Assembly: GCA_050260015.1 (NCBI GenBank)
Contig: JBLNBN010000023.1
Span: 1 to 64,000 of the forward strand
From: JBLNBN01 sp050260015
GTDB lineage: Bacteria; Bacteroidota; Ignavibacteria; Kapaibacteriales; UBA2268
Direction of reading: 5' to 3'
Length of the DNA: 64,000 bases
The position numbers were made by a program, and so were the translations under genes. Shown one piece after another: positions 1 to 9,754 of this stretch (the stretch's first letter is position 1; each line of letters opens with the position of its first letter). A model generated the notes under the pieces. It made no database searches. It saw only the letters and a program-made list of their open reading frames with translations, and had not been told where the DNA came from.

Positions 1-100
1 TCGGGAAAGCGACGACGTCGCCCGCGAGTAAGATGCGCGCCGCTTCCGCCAGCGCCGCCCCGGGGTCGGCAGCGTAATCGAGTAATTTTGTGTCCTGCAT
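1..100 (-). CDS. Sua5/YciO/YrdC-family protein, N-terminal fragment (L-threonylcarbamoyladenylate synthase)
   Basis: The gene starts at the ATG complementary to 98-100 and runs off the left edge. The 33 visible residues begin MQDTKLLDY and continue through an alanine-rich helix to LLAGDVVAFP. This matches the start of Sua5/TsaC proteins, where a helix is followed by GG-x-V-AFPTETVYGL. The family makes threonylcarbamoyl-AMP for the t6A37 tRNA modification. The core nucleotide-binding region lies outside the window, so the call rests on the first 33 residues only. It is divergent from the phosphorylase gene at 277, with a 176-base AT-rich gap between them. Confidence 0.6.
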   Translation of the reverse strand, partial: MQDTKLLDYAADPGAALAEAARILLAGDVVAFP

Positions 101-276
101 AGATTTATTTTCTCGTTCGTCTTCTATTTTTAGATTTGTCGAAGTGAAAACAAATTTTTAACGTCTATTTGATCATAAATATTTTGAAATGATTATTTCA
201 AGAAAAATAATTTGAAAAAGACTATTCTTCAATACGGATTTAAACAAACGAGCAAGTAAAACTTAAGGAACTATAA

Positions 277-2829
277 ATGAAACCGGTACACAGCTTTGTC
301 GTTACGGCGAATTTACCGCATGAGATCTCAAAACTAAAAGAATTGGCTTACAATTACTGGTGGTGTTGGTCCAGCGACGCGAAGGAACTTTTTAACAGGA
401 TGAACAGGCGGCTTTGGAACGAGGTCAATCACAACCCGGTCCTGCTGCTTAATAAGCTGGCCGGCTCCGAGCTTGAAGAACTGGCCGCCTCCCCCGATTT
501 CGTTCGCTTTTTGGATTATATTCACGCGAATTTCGAGAGCTACATGCAGTCGCGCACCTGGTTCGACATGCTGGAGCTCCGCGAAAAGGGAGTAATCGCT
601 TACCTCAGCCCCGAGTACGGCATTAACGAGAGCTTTCCGAACTACAGCGGCGGCCTTGGCGCGCTCGCCGGCGATCACATTAAGAGCGCAAGCGATCTCG
701 GTCTTCCTCTCGTCGGCATCGGGCTCCTTTACCAGCAGGGATACTTTCGCCAGCACCTGACGCTCAACGGTTGGCAGACGGAGCTTTATCTCTATAACGA
801 CTTCTTTACTATGCCCTTGACGCTAATGAAGGACCAGCAAGGAGTCCCGATAATAATTAGCGTAGATCTGCCCGGCGGTAAGGCGTACGCGCAAATCTGG
901 AGGCTGAATATCGGTCGCACGTTCCTGTTTTTTCTCGATACAAATATTTCGCAGAACGAATCGGCCGAGTACCGCGAGATAAGCAATCAACTCTACGGCG
1001 GGGACCGCGAAACGCGCATCCAGCAGGAGATAATGCTCGGCATAGGCGGCATGCGCGCGCTAAAGGCGATGGACATCGAGCCGCACGTCCTGCATATCAA
1101 CGAAGGGCACGCGGCGTTCGCTTTGCTCGAGCGAACAAGGCAGTTCATGGACAAATACCATATAGATTTCCACGCCGCGAAGCAGATCACGATGTCCAGC
1201 GCAGTCTTCACTACACATACGCCCGTTCCCGCCGGCAACGAGGCCTTCCGTATCGATCGCGTTCAGGCCTACTTTGAAAACTATATAAAGCCGCTCGGGC
1301 TTGGGCTGGAAGAATTTTTATCGATGGGGCACGTGGAAAAGTTCAATCCGAACGAAGCGTTCTCCATGACGGTGCTCGGACTGCGCCTGACGACTTTCCG
1401 CAACGGCGTCAGCAAGCTGCACGGCGAAGTTTCCCGGAAGATGTGGCATGGTCTTTGGAAGAGCTTCCCGGAGGAAGAGGTGCCGATAAGGCACGTCACG
1501 AACGGCATTCATACGCTTTCGTGGGTTGCGCGCGAGTTCGCCGAGCTATACGACCGATACCTCGCGCCGAGTTGGCGCACGGAAACGGAAAACCCGGCGA
1601 TATGGAACCGCGTCGACACCATCCCGAGCGAGGAGCTCTGGCGCGAGAAGCAGCGCAGGCGCGTGCGGCTGGTGCTCTACGCCCGCGACTACCTGAAAAT
1701 GCATTCCAAGGCGTCTATGCCGCCGGAGCAGTTTAACAGGATAAACGAATTCCTGGATCCGGACGCGCTCACTATAGGGTTCGCGCGTAGATTCGCGACG
1801 TATAAACGCGCTACGCTTCTCTTCCGCGATATGGAGCGTTTAAAGGCCCTGGTCAGGAATCCGTTGAAGCCGCTCCAGATAATAATCGCCGGGAAAGCCC
1901 ATCCGCACGACACGGCAGGCAAGGAGGCGATCCAATCGATCATTCAAAAGGTGCGCGCTCACGGCCTGGAGGACCGTATCGTGTTCCTCGAGGACTACGA
2001 CCTGGTCGTCGCCCGACTCATGGTAAAGGGCTGCGACGTATGGCTAAACAATCCAATCAGGCCTTTGGAGGCGAGCGGTACGAGCGGCATGAAAGCCGCG
2101 CTGAACGGCACTCTAAACCTAAGCGTCCTGGACGGCTGGTGGGACGAAGCCTACGACGGTACGAACGGCTACTCGATAGGCGAAGGCGAGGAGCGGGAGA
2201 ACAACGAGGAGAGCGAGATAATCGAATCGGAAATGATCTACGACCTGATCGAGAATCACATCGTGGAAACGTTCTACAACCGCGGATCGTCGCGAGTGCC
2301 GGACAAATGGGTCGCGCTGATGAAAAACTGCATCAGGACGATCGCCGGGCAGTTCTCCACGACGAGAATGATCAAAGAATATACGCTCGGCTCGTACGTT
2401 CCCGCCCTTAAAAACTATGCGGCTATGACGGCCAACGACGCCGAAAGGGCGAAAGAGCTTAACGCCTGGAAGAGCCGCGTAACGCGGGAGTGGCAGAGCG
2501 TGCAAATAATCGACGTTATGCGGGACAGCGACGGGACGGAACCCTACGTCGGGAAGCCCATCGACGTCTCCGCTATAATCTCGCTCGGCGCGTTGAAGCC
2601 CGAGGACGTGCGCGTCGAGGTAGTATTCGGCGAGGTCGATCACCACGGCGAAATAATTAACGCCGACGCCGAGCAACTCCTGATAGGCAGGCAGGACGGC
2701 GAGTATTATTATTACGCGGGCAGCTATATATGCCCGGAGACGGGCAGGCAGGGCTTCACCGTGAGAGTCTTACCATCTCATCCGATGATGAACGTTCCTG
2801 CGGACCTGTTCCTCTGCACCTGGGCTTAA
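277..2829 (+). CDS. glgP: alpha-glucan (glycogen/maltodextrin) phosphorylase, GT35
   Basis: A cytoplasmic enzyme that releases glucose-1-phosphate from alpha-1,4-glucans. The 850-residue length fits the bacterial GT35 subclass that has an extra N-terminal segment (about residues 10-110) before the catalytic core. The pyridoxal-phosphate loop SGTSGMKAALNG is present, with Lys606 as the expected Schiff-base lysine. Other family landmarks are PEYGINESFPNYSGGLG near residue 115, HINEGHAAF (substrate site) near 275 and GFARRFATYKRA near 508. The ATG is preceded by TTAAGGAACTATAA, a usable ribosome site. No other glycogen gene is adjacent. It is followed 61 bases later by a J-protein gene. Confidence 0.93.
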   Translation: MKPVHSFVVTANLPHEISKLKELAYNYWWCWSSDAKELFNRMNRRLWNEVNHNPVLLLNKLAGSELEELAASPDFVRFLDYIHANFESYMQSRTWFDMLELREKGVIAYLSPEYGINESFPNYSGGLGALAGDHIKSASDLGLPLVGIGLLYQQGYFRQHLTLNGWQTELYLYNDFFTMPLTLMKDQQGVPIIISVDLPGGKAYAQIWRLNIGRTFLFFLDTNISQNESAEYREISNQLYGGDRETRIQQEIMLGIGGMRALKAMDIEPHVLHINEGHAAFALLERTRQFMDKYHIDFHAAKQITMSSAVFTTHTPVPAGNEAFRIDRVQAYFENYIKPLGLGLEEFLSMGHVEKFNPNEAFSMTVLGLRLTTFRNGVSKLHGEVSRKMWHGLWKSFPEEEVPIRHVTNGIHTLSWVAREFAELYDRYLAPSWRTETENPAIWNRVDTIPSEELWREKQRRRVRLVLYARDYLKMHSKASMPPEQFNRINEFLDPDALTIGFARRFATYKRATLLFRDMERLKALVRNPLKPLQIIIAGKAHPHDTAGKEAIQSIIQKVRAHGLEDRIVFLEDYDLVVARLMVKGCDVWLNNPIRPLEASGTSGMKAALNGTLNLSVLDGWWDEAYDGTNGYSIGEGEERENNEESEIIESEMIYDLIENHIVETFYNRGSSRVPDKWVALMKNCIRTIAGQFSTTRMIKEYTLGSYVPALKNYAAMTANDAERAKELNAWKSRVTREWQSVQIIDVMRDSDGTEPYVGKPIDVSAIISLGALKPEDVRVEVVFGEVDHHGEIINADAEQLLIGRQDGEYYYYAGSYICPETGRQGFTVRVLPSHPMMNVPADLFLCTWA

Positions 2830-2890
2830 GCATTAAGTTATTTATGTCGATGCCTTTATTGTTAAAGGCGCTAATTGAAAGAGCGAAAAA

Positions 2891-3859
2891 ATGGATTTTA
2901 AAGATTATTATCAAATACTGGGCGTTGAGAAAAACGCCTCGCAGGACGAAATTAAAAAAGCCTACCGCCGGTTGGCCCGCAAATATCATCCCGATATGAA
3001 CCGCGAGGACGCCGGCGCTGAAGCGAAGTTTAAGGAGGTCAGCGAGGCCTATGAAGTCCTCGGCGACGAAGAAAAGCGCAAGAAGTACGATACGCTCGGC
3101 TCGAGCTACCATCGCCATCGCGCGACAGGCGGCGGCGAGGGCGATTTCGACTGGTCGCAGTGGACCTCCCGCGGCGGGGAAACCGGCGGCGGGGCAGGCG
3201 GGTTTGGCGGCTTCGGCGACGTCTTCGGCGGCGGGGGATCGTTTTCCGATTTCTTCGAAAGAATGTTCGGCGGCGGACGCGCCGGCTCCCGAACGGAACG
3301 CGCGCGACCGACGCGCTCCCCGAGACGCGGAAGCGACGCGACTGCCGAGATTGAAATTACTCTCGAGGAGGCTTACAATGGCACGACGCGCCTGCTGCAG
3401 GTAAACGGCTCGAAGATCGAGCTGAAGATTAAGCCGGGGACGTACGACGGGCATACCCTGAAGCTTGCCGGCCGCGGCGAGCAGTCCAGAATGGGAACCG
3501 CGGGCGACCTGATCGTAACGATTAAAGTCGCGGCGCACGATAAGGTCCGCCGCGAGGGCGATAATCTATATGTCGACGCGCTTGTCGACGTTTATTCCAT
3601 GATACTGGGCGGAACGGCGAAGATTAATTCCTTCTCCGGCGGCGTTAAGGTAAATATCCCGGCGGGCTCGCAAACCGGGAAAACTCTTCGCCTTAAGGGA
3701 CTTGGGATGCCGGTTTACAATTCGCCGGAAAAGCGCGGTGATCTATACGTTAAATTGCTGCCAAAATTACCGGTCGATCTTACCGAACGCGAAAAAGAAC
3801 TATTTTTGCAATTGAAGGAATTGAGAAAGTCGGACAAAAAGAAAGCGAGCCACACTTAA
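2891..3859 (+). CDS. DnaJ-like J-domain co-chaperone, CbpA type
   Basis: A 322-residue cytoplasmic Hsp40. Residues 1-70 form the J domain with the DnaK-activating HPD motif in KYHPDMN. Residues about 75-150 are a Gly/Phe/Arg-rich linker. The C-terminal half has the two beta-sandwich peptide-binding domains (for example LKIKPGTYDGHTLKLAGRG and VNIPAGSQTGKTLRLKGLG). There is no CxxCxGxG zinc-finger region, so it is a type II/CbpA-like protein rather than classical DnaJ. The stop codon overlaps the ATG of the following M28 peptidase by one base (TAATG), implying translational coupling. Confidence 0.9.
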   Translation: MDFKDYYQILGVEKNASQDEIKKAYRRLARKYHPDMNREDAGAEAKFKEVSEAYEVLGDEEKRKKYDTLGSSYHRHRATGGGEGDFDWSQWTSRGGETGGGAGGFGGFGDVFGGGGSFSDFFERMFGGGRAGSRTERARPTRSPRRGSDATAEIEITLEEAYNGTTRLLQVNGSKIELKIKPGTYDGHTLKLAGRGEQSRMGTAGDLIVTIKVAAHDKVRREGDNLYVDALVDVYSMILGGTAKINSFSGGVKVNIPAGSQTGKTLRLKGLGMPVYNSPEKRGDLYVKLLPKLPVDLTEREKELFLQLKELRKSDKKKASHT

Positions 3860-5262
3860 TGAATTTAAGAGCAGAAAAATTATTAATAGCCGCTTGCACA
3901 GCGGCTTTTTTGTCGTTTACCTACGCCCCGGCGCAAACGCTTAACGAACGCGGCGCCCCGATAGTTTCCTCCGCAATGACGGAAAATATGGGATACCGTT
4001 TCCTCGAAAGGCTGACGAACGAAGCCGGCGGGCGCGTTACCGGGACTCGCGGCTACGAGCGCGCGCTCGAGATATTAGTCGAAGAAGGCCGAAAAGCCGG
4101 GGTTAACGTCGAACTCGAAGCTATCTCCGTGCCCGGCTGGCGTCGCGGCGACGATAGGATAAAATTGCTCTCGCCCCACGAACGCGATATTCGTTGCGCG
4201 GTCCTCGGGTTCGTCGACGCGGCGCCTTCGTTCGACGCCGACGTTTTCGACGCGGGCGCGGGCAGGAACTCCAATTATAATTCCGCCGTCGCCGGTCGGA
4301 TTGCCCTCGTCGACCAGGACGGCGGGCTATACCGCTTCGAAGCGATAGATACGGCCGCGGCGCATGGAGCGATCGCCGTGCTTTTTATCAACAGCAAAAA
4401 AGGCGGCAAGCTCGCGCTTGGAACGGGCAATTTCCGAGCTGAAAAATGCAAAATACCCGCCTTTACCGTAACGTACGAGGACGGCATGCTGCTCCGCAGG
4501 ATTATGAAAAGCGGGCTCGACGCTCGCCTGCGAGTCGAGTGCAATTCTAAATGCCTCGGCGACGTAAAGACCTCGAACGCCGTCGTCCATTTGCCCGGAA
4601 AAACTTCGGAAAAAATAGTGATAGGCGCGCATCTCGATTCCTGGGACATCGGGCAGGGCGCCGTCGATAACGGTTTCGGCTCGGCTATCCTATTTGAATT
4701 GGCTCGTATATTTTCCAAATACCAAAAGGACAACGACCGCGGGATAGATTTCGTATGGTTTGCCGGCGAGGAGACCGGGCTTCTCGGCTCGAAGGAATAC
4801 GCTAAACAGCACGGCGGCGAAAATATTTCCGCGATGATAAACATGGACATGACCGGAATTCCAAACGGGATAAATTTAATGGGGTTTGAAGATTTCCGCG
4901 CGTATTTCGAGCCGCTCGCCGAGTCGCTTAAGAGCTCGGGATTCAATCGCGGCGTGGTCAGTAACGCCTGGATTAACAGCGACCATACGTTCTTTATGCT
5001 CGAGGGCATCCCCTCGTTCGTTTTCGAATCGATATTGGAAGACGAGATGACGGATTATTACCACGACTATGGCGACACGTTCGATAAAGCGCAGGCGCGG
5101 CATATCGCTTCCGGCGCTGCTACTATAGGGCTATTCCTGCGCGAAATGGCTAATTCGAAGGATCTCCCAAAAATTCGCAAGAGCCATGCCGAGATCAACG
5201 ACCTGCTCCGCAAGAACAAGCAGGAGGATCGCATGCGCCGCCAGGGATGGTGGCGGGATTAA
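3859..5262 (+). CDS. secreted M28-family zinc aminopeptidase
   Basis: A 467-residue exported metallopeptidase. Residues about 1-25 look like a signal peptide (LLIAACTAAFLSFTYAPAQ, cleavage after AQA-like residues). A PA-like insert covers about 110-215. The catalytic domain follows, with the dinuclear zinc ligands in order: HLDSWD (His, first Asp), AVDNGFGS (bridging Asp), FAGEETGLLG (catalytic Glu and ligand Glu), NMDMTG (Asp) and SDHTFF (His). It probably trims peptides in the periplasm or outside the cell. It overlaps the upstream J-protein stop by one base. A second, divergent M28 enzyme lies at 35800-37176. Confidence 0.9.
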   Translation: MNLRAEKLLIAACTAAFLSFTYAPAQTLNERGAPIVSSAMTENMGYRFLERLTNEAGGRVTGTRGYERALEILVEEGRKAGVNVELEAISVPGWRRGDDRIKLLSPHERDIRCAVLGFVDAAPSFDADVFDAGAGRNSNYNSAVAGRIALVDQDGGLYRFEAIDTAAAHGAIAVLFINSKKGGKLALGTGNFRAEKCKIPAFTVTYEDGMLLRRIMKSGLDARLRVECNSKCLGDVKTSNAVVHLPGKTSEKIVIGAHLDSWDIGQGAVDNGFGSAILFELARIFSKYQKDNDRGIDFVWFAGEETGLLGSKEYAKQHGGENISAMINMDMTGIPNGINLMGFEDFRAYFEPLAESLKSSGFNRGVVSNAWINSDHTFFMLEGIPSFVFESILEDEMTDYYHDYGDTFDKAQARHIASGAATIGLFLREMANSKDLPKIRKSHAEINDLLRKNKQEDRMRRQGWWRD

Positions 5263-5269
5263 CGCGCGA

Positions 5270-5983
5270 TCAGTTCTGTATCAGTCCCAACCGGACGAAG
5301 CTCGTAAAGGAATTGCCCGCAATGATAATGTGATCGAGGGCCAGTATCCCGATTAGCTTACCGGCCTCGACAATCTGCTTCGTCACCTCGATATCCTCGC
5401 GCGAAGGTTCAGGGTTCCCCGAGGGATGATTGTGCAAAAGAATAATCGACGCCGCGCTTTCGGCTATCGCCGTCTTAAAAATTTCCCTTGGGTGCGCTAT
5501 GCTTGCGTTTAGCGCGCCTACCGTGACGGTCTGTTCCTTGAACATTCGGCCTGCGGAATCGAGCATAATAACGACAAAGCGCTCCTGCTTTTCGTTGCAG
5601 AGCTTTGGGATATAATAATTGGCGATGTCCTCCGGCGAGCGGAAAGAAGCTCTTTCCGAGAACGGATCCGGGGCGATCCGCTTGGCAAGCTCGATAGAGG
5701 CGGCGAATTTAATCGCTTTTACTTCGCCGATGCCTTTAAATCGGCAGAGCTCCGCGACGCTGCGACCGACGAGGCCGGAGACTGAGCCGTAGAAGTCCAG
5801 CAGCTCGTTAGCAAGCTCCACGGCGGATTTGCCGAAAGTGCCGCTCGAAAGGATTATTGCGAGCAGTTCGGAATCCTTCAAAGCGCTCGCCCCGCGCTTT
5901 AATAGGATTTCTCGGGGGCGTTCGTCCTCGCGCCAATCGCGGATGGATTTCGGCTTCGGAGGCTCTGGGAATTTCTCTATCAT
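5270..5983 (-). CDS. radC: RadC-family JAB-domain protein (DUF2466)
   Basis: A 237-residue RadC-like protein. The N-terminal part has a helix-hairpin-helix-like region (LSSGTFGKSAVELANELL, then CRFKGIGEVKAIKF). The C-terminal MPN/JAB metalloprotease-like domain keeps the HNHPSGNPEPSREDIEVT signature (HxHP, S, D). The family is historically tied to DNA repair, but its biochemical role is unsettled. I chose the ATG at 5983 (MIEKFPEPPKP, the usual family start) because GGGAG lies 6-7 bases upstream. The reading frame is open to 6091, but that 36-residue extension is atypical. It converges tail to tail with the M28 gene (7-base gap). Confidence 0.92.
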   Translation of the reverse strand: MIEKFPEPPKPKSIRDWREDERPREILLKRGASALKDSELLAIILSSGTFGKSAVELANELLDFYGSVSGLVGRSVAELCRFKGIGEVKAIKFAASIELAKRIAPDPFSERASFRSPEDIANYYIPKLCNEKQERFVVIMLDSAGRMFKEQTVTVGALNASIAHPREIFKTAIAESAASIILLHNHPSGNPEPSREDIEVTKQIVEAGKLIGILALDHIIIAGNSFTSFVRLGLIQN

Positions 5984-6096
5984 AGCGCGCTCCCGGAAGA
6001 GGCGCGATAGGCTGCAAAACGAAATGCTTCGGTCGTTTGCATACTTTTTACCAAATTTGTATTTTGATAACTTGCTAAACTTAATATACAAAAAAA

Positions 6097-6384
6097 ATGA
6101 TTGAGCTTTTAATATTTCATCTACATATAATGGCAGGGCTTTACGCGTTTACGAAGAACTGGCAGAAGCGCGGCTTAAAGGAAGGCGCTCTCGGCGTGGC
6201 CGTTATCGGTTTGTTCTTTACGATCGGTTGGGCGCTGACCGGCGCGATAGCTCGAATTATTTATCCCTCGGCCTGGAATTCAGTTTATTTTTCCAGCGAC
6301 ACGCTCTCGCTGGCGCTCCTGCTCGTCCCGGAAATTTACTTTTTCTATCATTTCTTTTATAAAGATCGCGTCACGCGCGCATAG
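6097..6384 (+). CDS. small membrane protein, function unknown
   Basis: A 95-residue protein with three likely membrane segments: residues about 3-18, 31-54 (LGVAVIGLFFTIGWALTGAIA) and 70-88 (SLALLLVPEIYFFYHFFY). A basic loop (KNWQKRGLKEG) follows segment one, and the tail is basic (KDRVTRA). I do not recognise the family. It lies divergent from radC and 29 bases upstream of the UvrD-type helicase gene, so the two may be cotranscribed. An AT-rich upstream region contains TTTTGATAACTTGCTAAACTT (6062-6082), discussed in the findings as a possible promoter element. Confidence 0.75.
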   Translation: MIELLIFHLHIMAGLYAFTKNWQKRGLKEGALGVAVIGLFFTIGWALTGAIARIIYPSAWNSVYFSSDTLSLALLLVPEIYFFYHFFYKDRVTRA

Positions 6385-6413
6385 AAGATTCCCGCGATTA
6401 AGGCGATACCGAT

Positions 6414-8447
6414 TTGAAAAAAATCATATTAAAAAAGGCGTCCGAACCGACTGCGCAGCGAATCGGCTATAAGATAAATTACGAAGCCGAGCTAAACGCA
6501 GCACAGTACGAAGCCGTCATGCACGGCGACGGCCCCGCTTTGGTTATCGCCGGGGCCGGCACAGGGAAGACGCGTACGCTCGTCTATCGAGTCGCCCGAC
6601 TTATCGAGGACAATAATCCGCCGGAATCGATTCTCCTCTTGACCTTTACGCGCAAAAGCGCCTCGGAAATGCTGCGCCGCGCCTCGTCTCTGCTCGACGG
6701 CCGCGCGCAAAACGTCGCCGGCGGCACTTTCCATTCCTTCGCGCTGCATGCGCTGCGCTCCTTCGCGATGAAGCTCGGCTACTCGCAGTCCTTTACTATT
6801 TTGGACCAATCCGACAGCGAGGACGCAGTAAACCTTATTCGATCGAATTTTATCGGGCATAAGGTCTCGAAGAGATTCCCGCAGAAAGCGACCCTCTCGA
6901 AAATTAACGGCCTCATGATGAATAAGCGCGCCTCGCTCGCCGAAATTCTTGAAAAGTATTTTCCCCACTACGAGGACGACGCTCCGCAGATCGAGGAAAT
7001 ATTAAATCGCTTCGCGGATTATAAAAAACGCCACAACCTGATGGATTACGACGACCTGCTGCTCAATCTTTTGAAATTGTTAAAGGAGCATCCCGACGCC
7101 CGAAGGAGCATAAACGAGCGCCACAGGTTCTTGCTAATCGACGAATACCAGGACACGAACCGCATACAGCACGAGATCGCGCTCGAGCTCGCCGGCGAAC
7201 GCCGGAATATAATGGCCGTCGGCGACGACGCCCAGAGCATTTATTCCTTCCGAGGGGCCGATTTCCAGAATATTCTTTTCTTCCCGGAATCGTTCCCGCA
7301 GTGCGCTATTTACAAGATCGAAGAGAATTATCGCTCGACGCAACCTATACTCGACCTGACTAACGAGATAATTAAGGATTCGCTATTTAAGTACCAGAAG
7401 GAGCTTTATACGCGCCAAACGGGGGGCGAAACGCCGAAGGTTATCGCCGCGGCGACCGAGCGCCTGCAATCGGAGTTTATCGTTCAGCAGCTCCTGGAGC
7501 TACGCGAGGAGGGGATAGCGCTCGAGGAGATGGCCGTGCTCTTCCGAAACAGCTTCCACTCGTTCGACCTCGAGATCGAGCTCGAGAAGGCGAATATAAA
7601 ATTCGTTAAGTTCGGGGGCTTGCGCTTTATAGAGACCGCGCACATTAAGGACTTAGTCGCCTTTCTAAAGATAGTGTTTAATCCTAAAGACGCGGTCAGC
7701 TGGCAGCGCGTTCTTCTTTTGCTTCCTGGCGTAGGGCCGACCTCGGCTAATCAGATTATCGAAAAATTTACGGGCGGGCAGGCGGACTTCGCTTCGCGCG
7801 GCTTCCTAAAGGAAATAAAGCGCGGTCGCGAGCGGCTCGAGGAACTCTTCTCAACGCTCGAGGAGGCCGCCATGGAACGCCTCGACGTCGCCGAGCGACT
7901 GGAGGTAGCCATAGATTTTTACAAACCCCTCCTGCGGGAAAAGTACGACGACTGGCAGAAACGCGAGCGCGACATCGAGGTCTTTTTAAATATCGCCGCC
8001 GGGTACCGCTCGATAGCGAGCTTTTTGAACGACATCGCGCTCGATCCGCCGACGGAGTCGCTCTCGCAAATGGAGGAGGAGACGAAGGAAACGGAATTCG
8101 TCACGCTTTCCACCATACATACCGCCAAGGGGCTGGAGTGGCGAGCGGTGTTCCTCATTTGGGCGCTCGAGGGACGGTTCCCATCCTCGAAGGCGGCGGA
8201 CGAAGTCGACTCTATCGAGGAGGAGCGGCGACTGTTCTACGTCGCGTGCACGCGCGCCAAGGAGCGGCTCTACATAACGTATCCGACGAACATATACGAC
8301 CGCGAGAGCGGGTTTGTACTCAGCAAGCCCTCGCGCTTTATCGCAAATATTAGCGAAGAGCTGGCCGAACGCTACGTCATAATGACCGAGGAAGAGGAGC
8401 GCAAGGGCGACGAGGATAGCCCCCGTAACGATTATTCCGTTAACTAA
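6414..8447 (+). CDS. UvrD/Rep/PcrA-type superfamily 1 DNA helicase
   Basis: A 677-residue 3'-5' DNA helicase. Motif I GAGTGKTR contains Lys52, motif II is DEYQDT (Asp243), and motif III is GDDAQSIYSFRGA. Motif IV-like sequence is IEENYRSTQPIL, and motifs V/VI are TIHTAKGLEW and RRLFYVACTRAKERLYI. The length matches Rep/PcrA rather than RecB or AddA, with no nuclease domain. The start is TTG (MKKIILKK) with TTAAGG upstream; the first recognisable helicase sequence is LNAAQYEAV at residue 27, so a few residues of start error are possible. It probably acts in replication restart or repair. Confidence 0.93.
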   Translation: MKKIILKKASEPTAQRIGYKINYEAELNAAQYEAVMHGDGPALVIAGAGTGKTRTLVYRVARLIEDNNPPESILLLTFTRKSASEMLRRASSLLDGRAQNVAGGTFHSFALHALRSFAMKLGYSQSFTILDQSDSEDAVNLIRSNFIGHKVSKRFPQKATLSKINGLMMNKRASLAEILEKYFPHYEDDAPQIEEILNRFADYKKRHNLMDYDDLLLNLLKLLKEHPDARRSINERHRFLLIDEYQDTNRIQHEIALELAGERRNIMAVGDDAQSIYSFRGADFQNILFFPESFPQCAIYKIEENYRSTQPILDLTNEIIKDSLFKYQKELYTRQTGGETPKVIAAATERLQSEFIVQQLLELREEGIALEEMAVLFRNSFHSFDLEIELEKANIKFVKFGGLRFIETAHIKDLVAFLKIVFNPKDAVSWQRVLLLLPGVGPTSANQIIEKFTGGQADFASRGFLKEIKRGRERLEELFSTLEEAAMERLDVAERLEVAIDFYKPLLREKYDDWQKRERDIEVFLNIAAGYRSIASFLNDIALDPPTESLSQMEEETKETEFVTLSTIHTAKGLEWRAVFLIWALEGRFPSSKAADEVDSIEEERRLFYVACTRAKERLYITYPTNIYDRESGFVLSKPSRFIANISEELAERYVIMTEEEERKGDEDSPRNDYSVN

Positions 8448-8542
8448 CGCCGCTTACGGCAGGAAATATTAATTTATCACGGCCATACTTTTTTCTGTTT
8501 GTGAATTTATAGCTAAGTTTGTATCCGAATTTTTATCAGAGG

Positions 8543-9754
8543 ATGCGATTGGATAAGCGACTGAAAATTTTATTCTTAACACCGCGGTTTCCCTATCCGA
8601 TGATCGGCGGCGACAGAGTAAAATCAAGATATATAATATCATACCTTGCTCGGAAGCACGACGTAACGCTCGTAACGTTTAACCACGGCGGCGAGCCCAC
8701 GAAGAGCTTTCGCCGCGAACTCGACAAAATGGGTTCGCGCAACTACGTTATACCCTTAAATCCAATTAAAGCGGGCGCGAGAAGCCTTTTTCGTCTTCCC
8801 GGCAAGTTGCCGCTCGAGATTATGTTCTATTATCAAAAGGAATTTCGCGATAAAGTCGAGGAACTCGTCGCGGAAAACGACTTTGATCTTGGAATCGCTT
8901 TCTTCATGAGAACCGCCGAATACATCAAGGACAAGCCTTTTAAAAAAATCCTGATGGCGGAGGATTGCCGGACCGTTTATCAAAAGCGATCGTATGAAAA
9001 GAGCGTAAACTTAAAGCAGAAATTAATTCGGCGCTTCGAATGGCGAAGGCTCCGCCGCTACGAGCCGCAGATGATGGAAATGTTCGACCTCGCGACGTTC
9101 GTAACGCACCAGGACATCGACCACATAAAGAAGCTCAATCCCAACGGCGAGTACCGGTTGATTTCCAACGGCACGGAAGTGGATAAGTTCAAGCCGGCAG
9201 GGCCGTTCGAGGAGCGATCGGGCATACTCTTTGCCGGTAGGCTGGACCTCTGGGCCAACGAGCTGATGATCCGCAGTATTGTGCGCGACATACTTCCGCG
9301 CGTACGGGAGCGAGCTCCCGGGGCGACTTTCAGCATAGCGGGGGCGAATCCCTCGCCGTCCGTCTTAGCCCTTCGCGGCAAAAACGTAAACGTATACTCG
9401 AACGTGCCGGAAATGCTCCCTTACCTGCAGTCCCATCGCGTATTTCTGCATCCCCACGAGGGCGGCTCGGGCATACAGAATAAACTATTGGAAGCTATGT
9501 CCGCCGGTTGCCCGGTCATAACTACGAACATCGGCAACCAGGGCATCGACGGCGAGAGCGGCCGCGACCTGCTGATAGCCGGCGCTACGGACGAATTCGT
9601 CGACGCTACCGTTAAGCTCCTGACCGACGACGCCTTCGCTAAAAAGATATCCGAGAACGCCCGCAAATTGATAATTAAAAACCACTCCTGGGATAGCGTC
9701 TACGAGCAAATGGACTCCGCGCTCGAGGAGCTTTTCGGAACGGGCGCAAGATGA
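8543..9754 (+). CDS. glycosyltransferase family 4/1 (GT-B fold)
   Basis: About 403 residues. The N-terminal Rossmann domain begins KILFLTPRFPYPMIGGDRVKS. The C-terminal nucleotide-sugar domain has FAGRLDLWANE, FLHPHEGGSGIQNKLLEAMSAGCPVITT (the E-x7-E region) and a C-terminal helix. It probably transfers a sugar to a cell-surface glycan. Three starts are possible in frame: TTG 8519, ATG 8543 and TTG 8549. AGAGG at 8538-8542 sits 6 bases before TTG 8549 but directly abuts ATG 8543, so 8549 may be the true start; all give the same domain. Its TGA overlaps the next ATG (ATGA), showing translational coupling to a HAD phosphatase. Confidence 0.88.
   Translation: MRLDKRLKILFLTPRFPYPMIGGDRVKSRYIISYLARKHDVTLVTFNHGGEPTKSFRRELDKMGSRNYVIPLNPIKAGARSLFRLPGKLPLEIMFYYQKEFRDKVEELVAENDFDLGIAFFMRTAEYIKDKPFKKILMAEDCRTVYQKRSYEKSVNLKQKLIRRFEWRRLRRYEPQMMEMFDLATFVTHQDIDHIKKLNPNGEYRLISNGTEVDKFKPAGPFEERSGILFAGRLDLWANELMIRSIVRDILPRVRERAPGATFSIAGANPSPSVLALRGKNVNVYSNVPEMLPYLQSHRVFLHPHEGGSGIQNKLLEAMSAGCPVITTNIGNQGIDGESGRDLLIAGATDEFVDATVKLLTDDAFAKKISENARKLIIKNHSWDSVYEQMDSALEELFGTGAR

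Noticed and set aside
2756..3538. 260-codon open frame antisense to the J-protein gene
   Set aside because: Fully covered by a convincing gene on the plus strand; alanine/arginine-rich shadow translation.
5984..6091. 36-residue N-terminal extension of RadC
   Set aside because: AT-rich and unlike the family; the internal ATG at 5983 has a proper GGGAG site.
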